From NCBI GenBank assembly GCA_020851015.1, contig JADZDN010000414.1, positions 1-14,056 of the forward strand: DNA of 14,056 nt. Reading direction: 5' to 3'. A model generated the notes under the pieces. It made no database searches. It had not been told where the DNA came from and saw only the letters and a program-made list of their open reading frames with translations. Position numbers and translations under genes: made by a program. The stretch comes from Alphaproteobacteria bacterium. Lineage in GTDB: Bacteria > Pseudomonadota > Alphaproteobacteria > JAEULC01. Below are positions 6,835 through 13,533 of the stretch, piece after piece (position 1 is the stretch's first letter; each line of letters starts with the position of its first letter).

Positions 6835-7805
6835 CGCCGCAGCCTGGGCTCGAGCCCGCGCAGCGCCGCCTCGATCGCGGTCCGCGCCAGCAGCATCCAG
6901 ACGCCGATCGCGACCAGGTAGGCTTGCAGGACGAAGTAGTCGCGCGCGCCGATGCTCTGAACCAGGAACAGGCTGACGCCGGGCAGCGCGAACACGACCT
7001 CGGTCACGGCGGTGCCGCCGACCACCCAGGCGAATTCGGGCGCCATCGCCGCCACCATGGCGAACAGCGCCGCGCGATGCCCGTGCGACCACAGCGCGCG
7101 CGCCATGCCGAGGCCCTTGGCGCGCGCGGTGACGAAATAGGGCTCGCGCGAAGCGGCCAGCAGCTCGGTGCGATAGACCCGCGACAGCGGCCCGAGCGAA
7201 TAGAAGGCCAGCAGCAGGATCGGCGCCGCCAGCCGCGTCGCCGGCTCGCCGGAAAAGGGCCGGAGCAGCTGCAGCTTGACGCCGAGGAACCACAGCAGGA
7301 CCAGCCCCAGCCAGAATGCCGGCACGGACTGGGTCAGCACGTTGATCGCGCGCGACAGATGGTCGGCCAGCCCGCGTGGCTTCAGCGCCGCCAGGAAGCC
7401 GAGCGGCACCGCCAGCAGCGACGCGATCGCCAGGCTGCCGAACCCCAGGGCGGCGGAGATCGGCAGCCGTTCCAGCATCTCGCGGAGGATCGGCCGGCCG
7501 GTCCGGAACGAAACGCCCCAGTCGCCCAGCACGAACCGTCCGAGCCAGCTCAGGTACTGGCCGGCCAGGGGCTGATCCAGGCCCCATTGCCGGCGTAGCG
7601 CGCCGATCGTCTCGGGCGTCGCGGCGACGTTCCAGGCGACCAGCGCGATCTCCACCGGATCGCCCGGCATGGCGCGTAGCGTGGCGAAGGCCAGCAGGCT
7701 GGTGGCGAACAGCATCGCCAGCAAGCGCGCCGGGGCGCTTGCCGACGTTGCCGGCAGGCCGGCGCTGTCGGGGTCAGTCACGCGGCGGGGACGGAAGGCG
7801 CGCAA
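6831..7805 (-). CDS. Dpp/Nik-type ABC importer permease (DppB-like subunit)
   Basis: A permease of up to 324 residues, partner of the DppC-like subunit. Family features in order are LRAMPGDPVEIAL after the first membrane helix (residues 43-55), LRRQWGLDQPLAGQYLSWLG, FVLGDWGVSFRTGRPI, LPISAALGFG, and the EAA loop in YFVTARAKGLGMARALWSHG near 222-241. It ends with FALPGVSLFLVQSIGARDYF and a final helix. The start is uncertain. The longest frame begins with TTG at 7805, 10 bases past the stop of the substrate-binding protein gene. GTG at 7781 would give a start nearer the first helix and is a serious alternative; neither has a strong ribosome binding site. The close packing implies one transcript with the flanking genes. 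Confidence 0.88.
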   Translation of the reverse strand: MRAFRPRRVTDPDSAGLPATSASAPARLLAMLFATSLLAFATLRAMPGDPVEIALVAWNVAATPETIGALRRQWGLDQPLAGQYLSWLGRFVLGDWGVSFRTGRPILREMLERLPISAALGFGSLAIASLLAVPLGFLAALKPRGLADHLSRAINVLTQSVPAFWLGLVLLWFLGVKLQLLRPFSGEPATRLAAPILLLAFYSLGPLSRVYRTELLAASREPYFVTARAKGLGMARALWSHGHRAALFAMVAAMAPEFAWVVGGTAVTEVVFALPGVSLFLVQSIGARDYFVLQAYLVAIGVWMLLARTAIEAALRGLEPRLRR

Positions 7806-7814
7806 ATCCGGCCG

Positions 7815-9311
7815 TCATCGCGCCACCAGGTCGTCGCGGATGATGTAGTAGTCCGTTCCCCAGATGTCGTAGTGCGCCAGGCGCTTCGACAGGCCGATAT
7901 GGAACGGCACTTCGGCGATCGGGGCCACCGGCAGGTCGCGCGCGACGATGCGCTGCAGCTCCAGCGCCGAGGCGACGCGCTGGCGTGCGTCGCTCTCGCC
8001 TTCCATGCGCGTCAGCACGGCGTCGAGCTCGGCGCTCTTGTACCTGCCGAAGTTGCGCGTGCCGGTGCCGCGCAGCCCGTCGTTGGCGAAGAACGCCGGA
8101 TCGCCCGCGGGCGCGGTATGGGTGACGCGGAACAGCAGATCGAAATCGCCCGAATTGGCGATCGGCAGGAACTGCTCCACCACCCTGGGCGTCGTCTCGA
8201 TGCCGATCGCCGCCAGCTGCTGCCTGATCACCGGCAGGTAGATCATCAGGTCGGGCCAGTTCGAGGTGGCGTAGAGCGTGACGGCAAGGCGCTTGCCGTC
8301 CTTCGCGCGCAGGCCGCCGGCGCCGGGTTTCCATCCCGCCTCGTCGAGCAGCGCCGCCGCGGCCTTGGGGTCGTGGCGATAGGCCTGCTTGGCGGAGAAG
8401 GGGTAATGGGCCGCGTAAAGCCCCTGCGCCGGCTGGCCGGCCTTGGCGGCCTTCACCAGCATCGCGCGATCCACCGCCAGGTCGATCGCCTGGCGCAGCC
8501 TCGGATCGTCCAGCGGCGGGCGCGCGTGGTTCATGATCATGAGGTACATGTAGCCGCCGGTGATCGTGCGGGTGGCGAAGCCGGGCTGCGCCGCGATCCG
8601 GGGCAGCGATTCGGCGGGAATGCCGAACGCCAGGTCCAGCTCGCCGGATTGCAGCGCCAGCGCCATCGACTGCGTTTCGGGAAACAGGCGGATGCGGATC
8701 GGCGGGCGCTTGTCCGCGCCGGGATAGTGCGGGTTGGGCACCAGCGAGAATTCGCTGCCCGACTTCATGCCGGCCACCATGTAGGGGCCGGTGAACACGA
8801 AATCCTCGGCGCCTGCGGGCTTGTAGATCGCCAGCGGCCATTCGGCCAGCACCGAGCCCATGTTGGGAACCGCGCGCTCGCTGTCGATGCGCAGGGTCAG
8901 CGCATCGATGACCGTGACGGATATCCTGCCGGTCGAGGCGCGGGCATTGCCGTTCAGTTCGTTGCTGCGCAGCAGGCACGCCGCCACCTCGGCCGCCGTC
9001 ATCGGGCTACCGTCGGAGAACCGCACCCCCGGCTTCAGGCGCACGACCCACGCCTTGTCGCCGGCGCGCTCGACGCCCGTCGCCAGCCAGGGCGCCACCA
9101 GCCCCTGCTTGTCGACGATGAAGAGGTTCTGGCTGATGCCATGGCTGGTCAGCGCCCAGCCGTTGCTGGATTTGGTCACGTCGGTGCCCGCGGCGATGAA
9201 CGGCTTGCCGACATTGATCGTGGCGGGGATCTGCGCGGCGGCAGGATACGCGAGGCCGAAAAAGATCAGGGCGGATGCGAGCATCCGCGCGAGGCAACGA
9301 TGTTCATGCAT
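7815..9311 (-). CDS. Family-5 solute-binding protein of a peptide/nickel-type ABC importer, under cobalamin riboswitch control
   Basis: A 498-residue periplasmic binding protein of the SBP_bac_5 class. It starts with a Sec signal peptide (core MLASALIFFGLAYPAAAQ, cleavage near residue 27). The mature part shows the family's order: SHGISQNLFIVDKQGLVAPW, then VVRLKPGVRFSDGSPMTAAE, FTGPYMVAG, NPHYPG, DDPRLRQAIDLAVDRAML, KAAALLDEAGW, and the C-terminal RNFGRYKSAELDAVL. This class binds peptides, nickel, haem, opines or other metal chelates; sequence alone does not choose among them. The ATG at 9311 has a modest CCGGGAC upstream; an in-frame GTG at 9344 is possible but would put extra residues before the signal. 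The leader, 132 bases past the B12 box, identifies the regulation: cobalamin should repress expression. The DppB-like gene starts about 10 bases after the stop. Confidence 0.92.
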   Translation of the reverse strand: MHEHRCLARMLASALIFFGLAYPAAAQIPATINVGKPFIAAGTDVTKSSNGWALTSHGISQNLFIVDKQGLVAPWLATGVERAGDKAWVVRLKPGVRFSDGSPMTAAEVAACLLRSNELNGNARASTGRISVTVIDALTLRIDSERAVPNMGSVLAEWPLAIYKPAGAEDFVFTGPYMVAGMKSGSEFSLVPNPHYPGADKRPPIRIRLFPETQSMALALQSGELDLAFGIPAESLPRIAAQPGFATRTITGGYMYLMIMNHARPPLDDPRLRQAIDLAVDRAMLVKAAKAGQPAQGLYAAHYPFSAKQAYRHDPKAAAALLDEAGWKPGAGGLRAKDGKRLAVTLYATSNWPDLMIYLPVIRQQLAAIGIETTPRVVEQFLPIANSGDFDLLFRVTHTAPAGDPAFFANDGLRGTGTRNFGRYKSAELDAVLTRMEGESDARQRVASALELQRIVARDLPVAPIAEVPFHIGLSKRLAHYDIWGTDYYIIRDDLVAR

Positions 9312-9443
9312 GACGATGGTCCCGGCGACGTTGTGGCCCGTCACCGCGAACCCGGATTCCCGCTAACGGGCGATCGGACCGCCCGCTGCCGAAAATCCCG
9401 CCAGGGCACCCCGCCCGACGCGTCCGCGCGTGACCACGGTGAT

Positions 9444-9614
9444 GGCAGGTCTCCTGGCTTGCGGATCGTCGCCGATGCGCCGCCTTCCCGGTTTCCCAGT
9501 GGCAATCCTGGCGCTCGACTAGCCGCTCACAGTTGCGGGGGCAGCCGCGGCATTCGCTCCGCATCGGCGGGGCGGCACCGCGTTCCCATTCAATCCCTAC
9601 GCGGGAACCATCGC
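9444..9614 (-). promoter_or_regulatory. Cobalamin (AdoCbl-type) riboswitch
   Basis: Read on the minus strand, the core elements occur in order. GGTTCCC...GGGAACGCGGTG lies near 9610-9572, CTGCCCCCGCAACTGTGAGCGG at 9544-9523, GCCACTGG at 9503-9496, GGGAAGGCGGCGC next, and the B12 box AGCCAGGAGACCTGCC at 9459-9444. These match the conserved positions of the cobalamin riboswitch class. Between the B12 box and the binding-protein start are 132 bases with a possible stem GGTGACG/CGTCGCC (9345-9324) just before the ribosome binding site, and another at 9386-9366. Neither is followed by a U-run. Control by blocking translation initiation is therefore more likely than a Rho-independent terminator (inference). 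Ligand binding normally turns the gene off. Confidence 0.95.
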
Positions 9615-9618
9615 GGCC

Positions 9619-9648
9619 AAGCTACCCCAAGCGCCCGCCGCCGGTCAA
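9619..9648 (-). promoter_or_regulatory. Candidate promoter for the riboswitch-transporter transcript
   Basis: On the minus strand TTGACC (9648-9643) and TAGCTT (9624-9619) are separated by 18 bases. This would place the transcript start near 9612, right at the 5' edge of the riboswitch, which supports the call. The -10 element is a poor consensus match. Confidence 0.45.
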
Positions 9649-9673
9649 AGGATCGGCGACGGCGAAGCCGCGC

Positions 9674-10096
9674 CTAGGCGAGCGGCAGGCTGTGCCACCA
9701 GATGCGGCACTCCCGGCACAGCCCGCCGGCGAAACGCGCCGTGAGGATGCCGTCTAGCGCCATGCGGGGCAGGGGATCGCCCGGCTTGCGCGCGACCAGG
9801 TTGGTGCCGGTCGACGCGGCCCAGATGCGGAACAGCTCTTCCGACGCGACCTGGTAGGTCACGTGCCAATGCGCGATGCCGCCGTCCGGCGCGGCGGCGA
9901 GTATCTCGTACGTGAGCGCCACGTCCTGCTGCAGCTTGACCCGCTGCCAGTAGGCCGCGAGCGCGGCGTGCCCGCGCTGAACCGCGAAGGGCGTGTTGTG
10001 ATAGGCGCCGTCGGCCGCGAACAGCGCGCAGAATTTCGCGTCGTCCCGGCTCTCCCAAGCGTCCTTGTAGCCCTGCATGAATTGCTGGATGTCCAC
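9674..10096 (-). CDS. SnoaL/NTF2-like fold protein
   Basis: A 140-residue protein with the start typical of SnoaL-like/NTF2-superfamily proteins: QFMQGYKDAWESRDDAKFCA, then LFAADGAYHNTPF at 25-37, RGHAALAAYWQRV, and later strands GGIAHWHVTYQVAS and RMALDGILTARFAGG. The cone-shaped NTF2 fold is used by isomerases, hydratases and ligand-binding proteins. There are two cysteines in GLCRECRIWWHS near the C-terminus. I cannot assign a reaction. The start is GTG at 10096, preceded by AAAGGGAAA; an ATG seven codons in (10078) would trim the first helix. It ends about 60 bp upstream of the cobalamin riboswitch on the same strand, but that gap holds a candidate promoter, so a shared transcript is not required. 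Confidence 0.82.
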   Translation of the reverse strand: MDIQQFMQGYKDAWESRDDAKFCALFAADGAYHNTPFAVQRGHAALAAYWQRVKLQQDVALTYEILAAAPDGGIAHWHVTYQVASEELFRIWAASTGTNLVARKPGDPLPRMALDGILTARFAGGLCRECRIWWHSLPLA

Positions 10097-10243
10097 GCGA
10101 TTTCCCTTTCCCCTGAAGCACGGCGCCGATGCGGGAGGCGCAAGCTACGATCTAGCGCCGTCGCTTCAATAGGCGATCGACGGACAGGGCGCGCATGAAC
10201 CCCCTACGGCCTCGGCCAGGCGTGAGCCGGTCAGGCAATGAAT

Positions 10244-11113
10244 TCAGGCACGCACGGAATCCGCGGTCGCCGCCGCCGCGACCGGCCTTCCCGCGCGGAA
10301 GATGCGGTAGCGGCCGTTCTCGATCTGCGCGGCGGTGACGAAGCCGCTGCGCGCGCTGCCCCCGTCCAGGCCCAGGCGATCGTGGCGGAACGCGTGCGGG
10401 TCGTCCTGGCCGGTCAGCGCCTTGTGCTTGGGCGGCGGCGTGTGGCCATGGACCACCATCCATCCGCCGAACCCGCCTTGCCAGTCGAGGAAGCCCTGCT
10501 GGATCCAGGCCCAGCGCGCCTCGCCGAAGCTGGTCCAGGGCCGCGCCAGGAACTCCATCGTCTCCGCCCGGGGATCGAGCCCGGCATGGACGAACACGGT
10601 GTTGCCGAGCAGGACGTGCGAGCGCATCGCGTCGATCTGGCGCAGGATGTCGTCGCCCAGCGCGGCGGCCAGCAGCCCGGCGCCGAGCGGCGCTGCCGGA
10701 TCGCCGATCCGCGCGCGCATCTCGGCCAGCACGAGCTCGCCGCCCGTGGAAGCACTGCGCCACATGGCCTCGGCCTTCGCCGCGTTCCGCCCGCCATAGG
10801 CGGCGAGCAGCATCATCTGCTCGTGGTTGCCCATCAGCCGGTCGATGCGGTCGACGCCGCGCGCGCGCTCGTCCCCGGCCCACAGCTTCAGCACGCCCAG
10901 CGTGTCCGGGCCGCGGTCGATCAGGTCGCCCAGGTAGATCAGCCGGCGCTTCGCGCCGCACCGGGCTGCCTCCGCCTCGATCGCCGCCAGCAGGGCGCGA
11001 AGCTCGCGCGCGCAGCCATGCACGTCGCCCACGGCGAACACGGATTCGCCGCCGAGCGCGAAGGGGGCCGGCTTCCAGCCGGCGATGTCGACCGGCGCGG
11101 TCGCGTCGTTCAT
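10244..11113 (-). CDS. PPP-type metallophosphoesterase (serine/threonine phosphatase/ApaH-like)
   Basis: A 289-residue metallophosphoesterase with every signature block of the PPP/ApaH group: GDVHG at 29-33, GDLIDRGP at 62-69, GNHE at 95-98, VHAG at 175-178 and HGHT at 222-225. These supply the Asp, His and Asn ligands of a two-metal centre that hydrolyses phosphoesters. Related bacterial enzymes dephosphorylate proteins or cleave diadenosine tetraphosphate; the sequence does not decide between them. No signal peptide is seen, so it should be cytoplasmic. The ATG at 11113 has GGAG about 8 bases upstream. The gene stands alone between a small hypothetical gene and the SnoaL-like gene, all on the minus strand, with about 147 bp to the latter. 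Confidence 0.92.
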   Translation of the reverse strand: MNDATAPVDIAGWKPAPFALGGESVFAVGDVHGCARELRALLAAIEAEAARCGAKRRLIYLGDLIDRGPDTLGVLKLWAGDERARGVDRIDRLMGNHEQMMLLAAYGGRNAAKAEAMWRSASTGGELVLAEMRARIGDPAAPLGAGLLAAALGDDILRQIDAMRSHVLLGNTVFVHAGLDPRAETMEFLARPWTSFGEARWAWIQQGFLDWQGGFGGWMVVHGHTPPPKHKALTGQDDPHAFRHDRLGLDGGSARSGFVTAAQIENGRYRIFRAGRPVAAAATADSVRA

Positions 11114-11204
11114 GGCGGGCTCCGGGCGCGTCGTCGCCGCGAAGCCTATCGCGCCGGCGCGCCGCCGTCATGCCCGCGCCGGCAGGTCCGGCCTGATCGG
11201 GCGG

Positions 11205-11396
11205 CTAGACCTTGATGTCGACGAGCCTGTTCGACGGGGTGGTGGAAGCGGCGGCCTTCTCCTTGTCCGTCGCGCCTTCGCTCGCCTTTACCGCCGCCGA
11301 TTCGCTCTGCTCTTCCGCGGCTTTCGCCTGCGGCGTCGCCTGGGGCGCTGCCTGCACCTGGAAGGCGCTGATCGATCCTACGCCACCGACTGCCAT
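11205..11396 (-). CDS. 63-residue hypothetical protein
   Basis: A short Ala/Gln/Glu/Ser-rich protein, MAVGGVGSISAFQVQAAPQA at the front and NRLVDIKV at the end. There is no membrane segment or signal peptide and no recognised domain. The middle (AKAAEEQSESAAVKASEGAT) looks disordered or weakly helical. I trust it as a gene because AAAGGAG lies at an ideal distance from the ATG at 11396 and codon use matches its neighbours. The frame continues upstream to 11474, but that part is Arg/Pro-rich and has no ribosome binding site. A 278-bp gap separates its start from the divergent secreted-protein gene. Confidence 0.65.
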   Translation of the reverse strand: MAVGGVGSISAFQVQAAPQATPQAKAAEEQSESAAVKASEGATDKEKAAASTTPSNRLVDIKV

Positions 11397-11538
11397 GACG
11401 TGCTCCTTTCTGGGCTGCGGACCATCCCGCCAATCCGCGCGGGCCGCAGGGTTGCGTTCCCGCCGCCGCGACAATAGCGGCGAGGCCTTAACGAGCGCCT
11501 AGCAATGGCGGGGAATCTACGGATTATTTTCGTCAGAC

Positions 11539-11560
11539 CGCGGTCATGATGATGACCGCG
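11539..11560. promoter_or_regulatory. Perfect inverted repeat, candidate operator in the divergent promoter region
   Basis: CGCGGTCAT (11539-11547), spacer GATG, then ATGACCGCG (11552-11560): a perfect 9-bp inverted repeat. It lies between divergent start codons at 11396 and 11675, next to the locally AT-rich GGATTATTTTCG. No U-run follows on either strand, so a terminator is unlikely; a regulator binding site is the simplest guess. Confidence 0.45.
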
Positions 11561-11674
11561 CCGCGATCCTTGATCGAGATCATGGCCGGGAACGGCGCAG
11601 CGGCGCTTGATCGCGACAATCTTACGCAAATCAGCGACGCATTGTGGGGACGTCGCATCGCAGGAGATGCTGCC

Positions 11675-12133
11675 ATGCCGGAACTTCACGGCGGACGCGC
11701 CGCCGCACGCATCGGGGCGATCATTGCCGGCCTTGCGGCGCTCGCCCTTCCGCTGGCGGGGCACGCCGATCACGGCCACACGCACCGGCCGCCGGGTTTC
11801 ACCCAGCACCCGCCGCGCTGGCAGGGGCACGACATCCGCCGCTTCCACGAGCGCGATTTCGACCATTGGCGCGCCGGGCAGTGGCATCGCGGCTGGCACG
11901 ACGGGCGGCTGGCGTGGTGGTGGGTGTTCGGCGGGCTGTGGTACCCGTACGAGGCGCCGGTCTATCCCTATCCCGATCCGTACCGGCCGCCGTCCTACTA
12001 CGCCGCGCCGGTTCCGGCGCCTTCCGCGCCGCCCGGTCAGGGTTATTATTACTATTGCCAGAATCCGGCGGGCTATTATCCCTACGTGGCGGACTGCCCC
12101 GGCGGCTGGCAGGCCGTTCCGCCGCCGCAATAG
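11675..12133 (+). CDS. Secreted Tyr/Pro/His-rich protein with a YYPYV...C C-terminal motif
   Basis: A 152-residue exported protein. The N-terminus has a hydrophobic signal segment (RIGAIIAGLAALALPLAGHA, cleavage near residue 31), followed by a His/Arg/Trp-rich region (HDIRRFHERDFDHWRAGQW, then RLAWWWVFGGLWYPY) and a Tyr/Pro-rich linker. The end, YYYYCQNPAGYYPYVADCPG with Cys128 and Cys141 followed by GWQAVP, is a motif seen in many small proteobacterial envelope proteins of unknown function. The two cysteines probably form a disulfide (inference). The frame is open from 11546, but AGGAG before the ATG at 11675 and the position of the signal peptide decide the start. It is followed by the ABC membrane-domain gene 93 bp downstream, which has its own candidate regulatory site. 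Confidence 0.78.
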   Translation: MPELHGGRAAARIGAIIAGLAALALPLAGHADHGHTHRPPGFTQHPPRWQGHDIRRFHERDFDHWRAGQWHRGWHDGRLAWWWVFGGLWYPYEAPVYPYPDPYRPPSYYAAPVPAPSAPPGQGYYYYCQNPAGYYPYVADCPGGWQAVPPPQ

Positions 12134-12158
12134 CGGGCCGGAGGATGCAAGCCCGGTT

Positions 12159-12172
12159 TTGACCCAGGTCAA
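12159..12172 (+). promoter_or_regulatory. Candidate FNR/FixK/Dnr-type binding site (TTGA-N6-TCAA)
   Basis: TTGACCCAGGTCAA is a perfect palindromic match to the TTGA-N6-TCAA core recognised by the FNR/FixK/Dnr branch of CRP-type regulators. It ends 54 bp before the ATG of the ABC membrane-domain gene, a spacing compatible with an activator site about 41 bases before a transcript start near 12207. No strong -10 is visible, so the regulatory claim is inference. Confidence 0.45.
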
Positions 12173-12226
12173 GGAGCCATCCGCGACCGGCGGGCAAGCT
12201 CTAGCCAAAGGACTGGTCAGGACGGA

Positions 12227-13279
12227 ATGCCCATGCCCGGCTTGCTTCGACAGCTTCGCGTCGGCGGTGACGCGGCGCGCGGTCAAGCGCTGCCGCGCAC
12301 GGTCTACGGCTACCTGTGGCGGATGACCGGCCGGCACCAGGTCGCGCTGTCGGCCCTGGCGGTCGCGGTGTTCCTGATGAGCATGGGGCCGCTGGAGCTG
12401 CAGCGGCGGATCGTCAACGACGTGATCCGCGGCAGCGACCTCGAGACCCTGGTGCTGCTGTGCGGCGCCTATGCCGGCCTGGCGCTGACGATGGGCGCGA
12501 CCAAGCTGTGCCTCAACGTCTATCGCGGCTATGTCGGCGAGGCGGCGACGATCGACCTGCGCCGGCGCATCCATACGCTGATGGCGCCGCTGGTGGGCAA
12601 CCACGCCGCGGCGGAGGAGGCGGCCCAGGCCGAAGGCGTCGAGATCGCCATGGTGATCTCGGAGGTCGAGCCCGTGGGCGGCTTCGTCGGCATCAGCATG
12701 TCGGAGCCGCTGCTGCAGGGCGGCATCCTTTTGACCGTGGCCGGCTACATGGTGTTCCTGCAGCCCTGGATGGCGCTGGCCAGCCTGCTGCTGTTCTCGC
12801 CGCAGCTCGTCTTCGTGCCGCTGCTGCAGCGCGCGATCAACCGCCGCGCGGCCGAGCGCATCCGCGTGGTGCGCGAGGTGAGCGCCGGCCTGATCGACGA
12901 CAGCCGGCGCGAGGCGACGCCGCTGGGCCGCGCGCTGTTCGAGCGGCGCATCGCCAGCGTGTTCATGCTGAACATGCAGATCTTCCGCCGCAAGTTCCTG
13001 ATGAACTTCCTGATGAACGGCACCTACCATATCGGCGTGACCGGCATCCTTCTGGTCGGCGGCTGGTTCGTCATCACCGGGCGCACCGAGATCGGCACGG
13101 TGGTGGCGTTCCTGTCGGGCCTGTCGCAGCTCAACGATCCCTGGGGCGACCTGATCAACTATTTCCGCGAAAGCACCACGGCCCAGGTGAAGTACCGGAT
13201 GATCGCCGGCGCGATCGACCCCGCCTCGGTGGCGCGGCCCCAGCCGGGCGCCGATCCCGCGATGGCCGGCGCGCCTTGA
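12227..13279 (+). CDS. ABC exporter transmembrane domain protein lacking an ATPase domain
   Basis: A 350-residue protein that covers only the type-1 exporter membrane domain. Helices are visible near residues 40-54, 74-92, 163-200 (two) and 268-285. The exporter-specific long cytoplasmic extensions are represented by GEAATIDLRRRIHTLMAPLV, AEGVEIAMVISEVEPVGGFV, and GTVVAFLSGLSQLNDPWGDL followed by INYFRE. In normal half-transporters an ATP-binding domain with Walker A, ABC signature and Walker B follows; here the protein ends about 35 residues later (PQPGADPAMAGAP) with none of these. It must work with a separate ATPase or in another role. The ATG at 12227, with a second at 12233, follows AGGACGGA. 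The next gene downstream is an ATM1-type ABC half-transporter, and an FNR-like site lies upstream. Confidence 0.85.
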   Translation: MPMPGLLRQLRVGGDAARGQALPRTVYGYLWRMTGRHQVALSALAVAVFLMSMGPLELQRRIVNDVIRGSDLETLVLLCGAYAGLALTMGATKLCLNVYRGYVGEAATIDLRRRIHTLMAPLVGNHAAAEEAAQAEGVEIAMVISEVEPVGGFVGISMSEPLLQGGILLTVAGYMVFLQPWMALASLLLFSPQLVFVPLLQRAINRRAAERIRVVREVSAGLIDDSRREATPLGRALFERRIASVFMLNMQIFRRKFLMNFLMNGTYHIGVTGILLVGGWFVITGRTEIGTVVAFLSGLSQLNDPWGDLINYFRESTTAQVKYRMIAGAIDPASVARPQPGADPAMAGAP

Positions 13280-13315
13280 GGCGGGATGCCCGTCGGCGCG
13301 CCGGCGTGCCCGCGC

Positions 13316-13408
13316 CTAGTTCGCGAACCGGGCCTTGATCGCGCCGAGGCCGGATTCGTAGATGCCGGCCAGCGCGTCCTTCACCTCGTTCTCCTTGCCG
13401 GGCAGCCA
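13316..13408 (-). pseudogene. Possible 3' remnant of an unidentified gene
   Basis: On the minus strand a short frame reads LPGKENEVKDALAGIYESGL then GAIKARFAN before TAG at 13318-13316. Its codons are typical of real genes here (strong G/C third positions, balanced charged residues), but the frame is closed by TGA at about 13409-13411, with no start codon or ribosome binding site. It looks like the C-terminal end of a decayed gene. I do not recognise the parent protein. Confidence 0.3.
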
Positions 13409-13427
13409 TCGTGTTCAGGAGATGAAG

Positions 13428-13448
13428 CGAGGCGGTGGTCCCGCCTCG
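13428..13448. other. Hairpin-forming inverted repeat upstream of the ATM1-type gene
   Basis: CGAGGCGG (13428-13435), a 5-base loop, then CCGCCTCG (13441-13448) form an 8-bp GC-rich stem between the membrane-domain gene and the ATM1-type gene. There is no T-run, so it is not a standard Rho-independent terminator. It may affect mRNA processing or be incidental in GC-rich DNA. Confidence 0.3.
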
Positions 13449-13533
13449 TCGCCGGTCCCCGTGACTTCCCGGGCCTGCGCCCCCATATTGTGGGCGTGAT
13501 CACGCGCGAAATGTCCGGCCCGGTGCCGGCCCG

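Noticed and set aside
9366..9386. Hairpin GCGGGCG/CGCCCGT in the leader as a transcription terminator for the riboswitch
   Set aside because: No U-run follows on the minus strand. It may take part in leader folding but does not qualify as a terminator.
7872..9677. About 600-codon plus-strand open frame opposite the binding protein and riboswitch
   Set aside because: It is antisense to a clear family-5 binding protein and runs through a well-defined riboswitch. Its composition is Arg/Gly/His-rich without motifs.
11570..11583. Second FNR-like site TTGATCGAGATCAT
   Set aside because: The final half-site is TCAT rather than TCAA and it lies about 90 bp from the gene start; one mismatch is easily found by chance.
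11378..13030. Long minus-strand open frame across the secreted-protein gene and the ABC membrane-domain gene
   Set aside because: Codon-position bias and protein motifs support the plus-strand genes; this translation is low-complexity.
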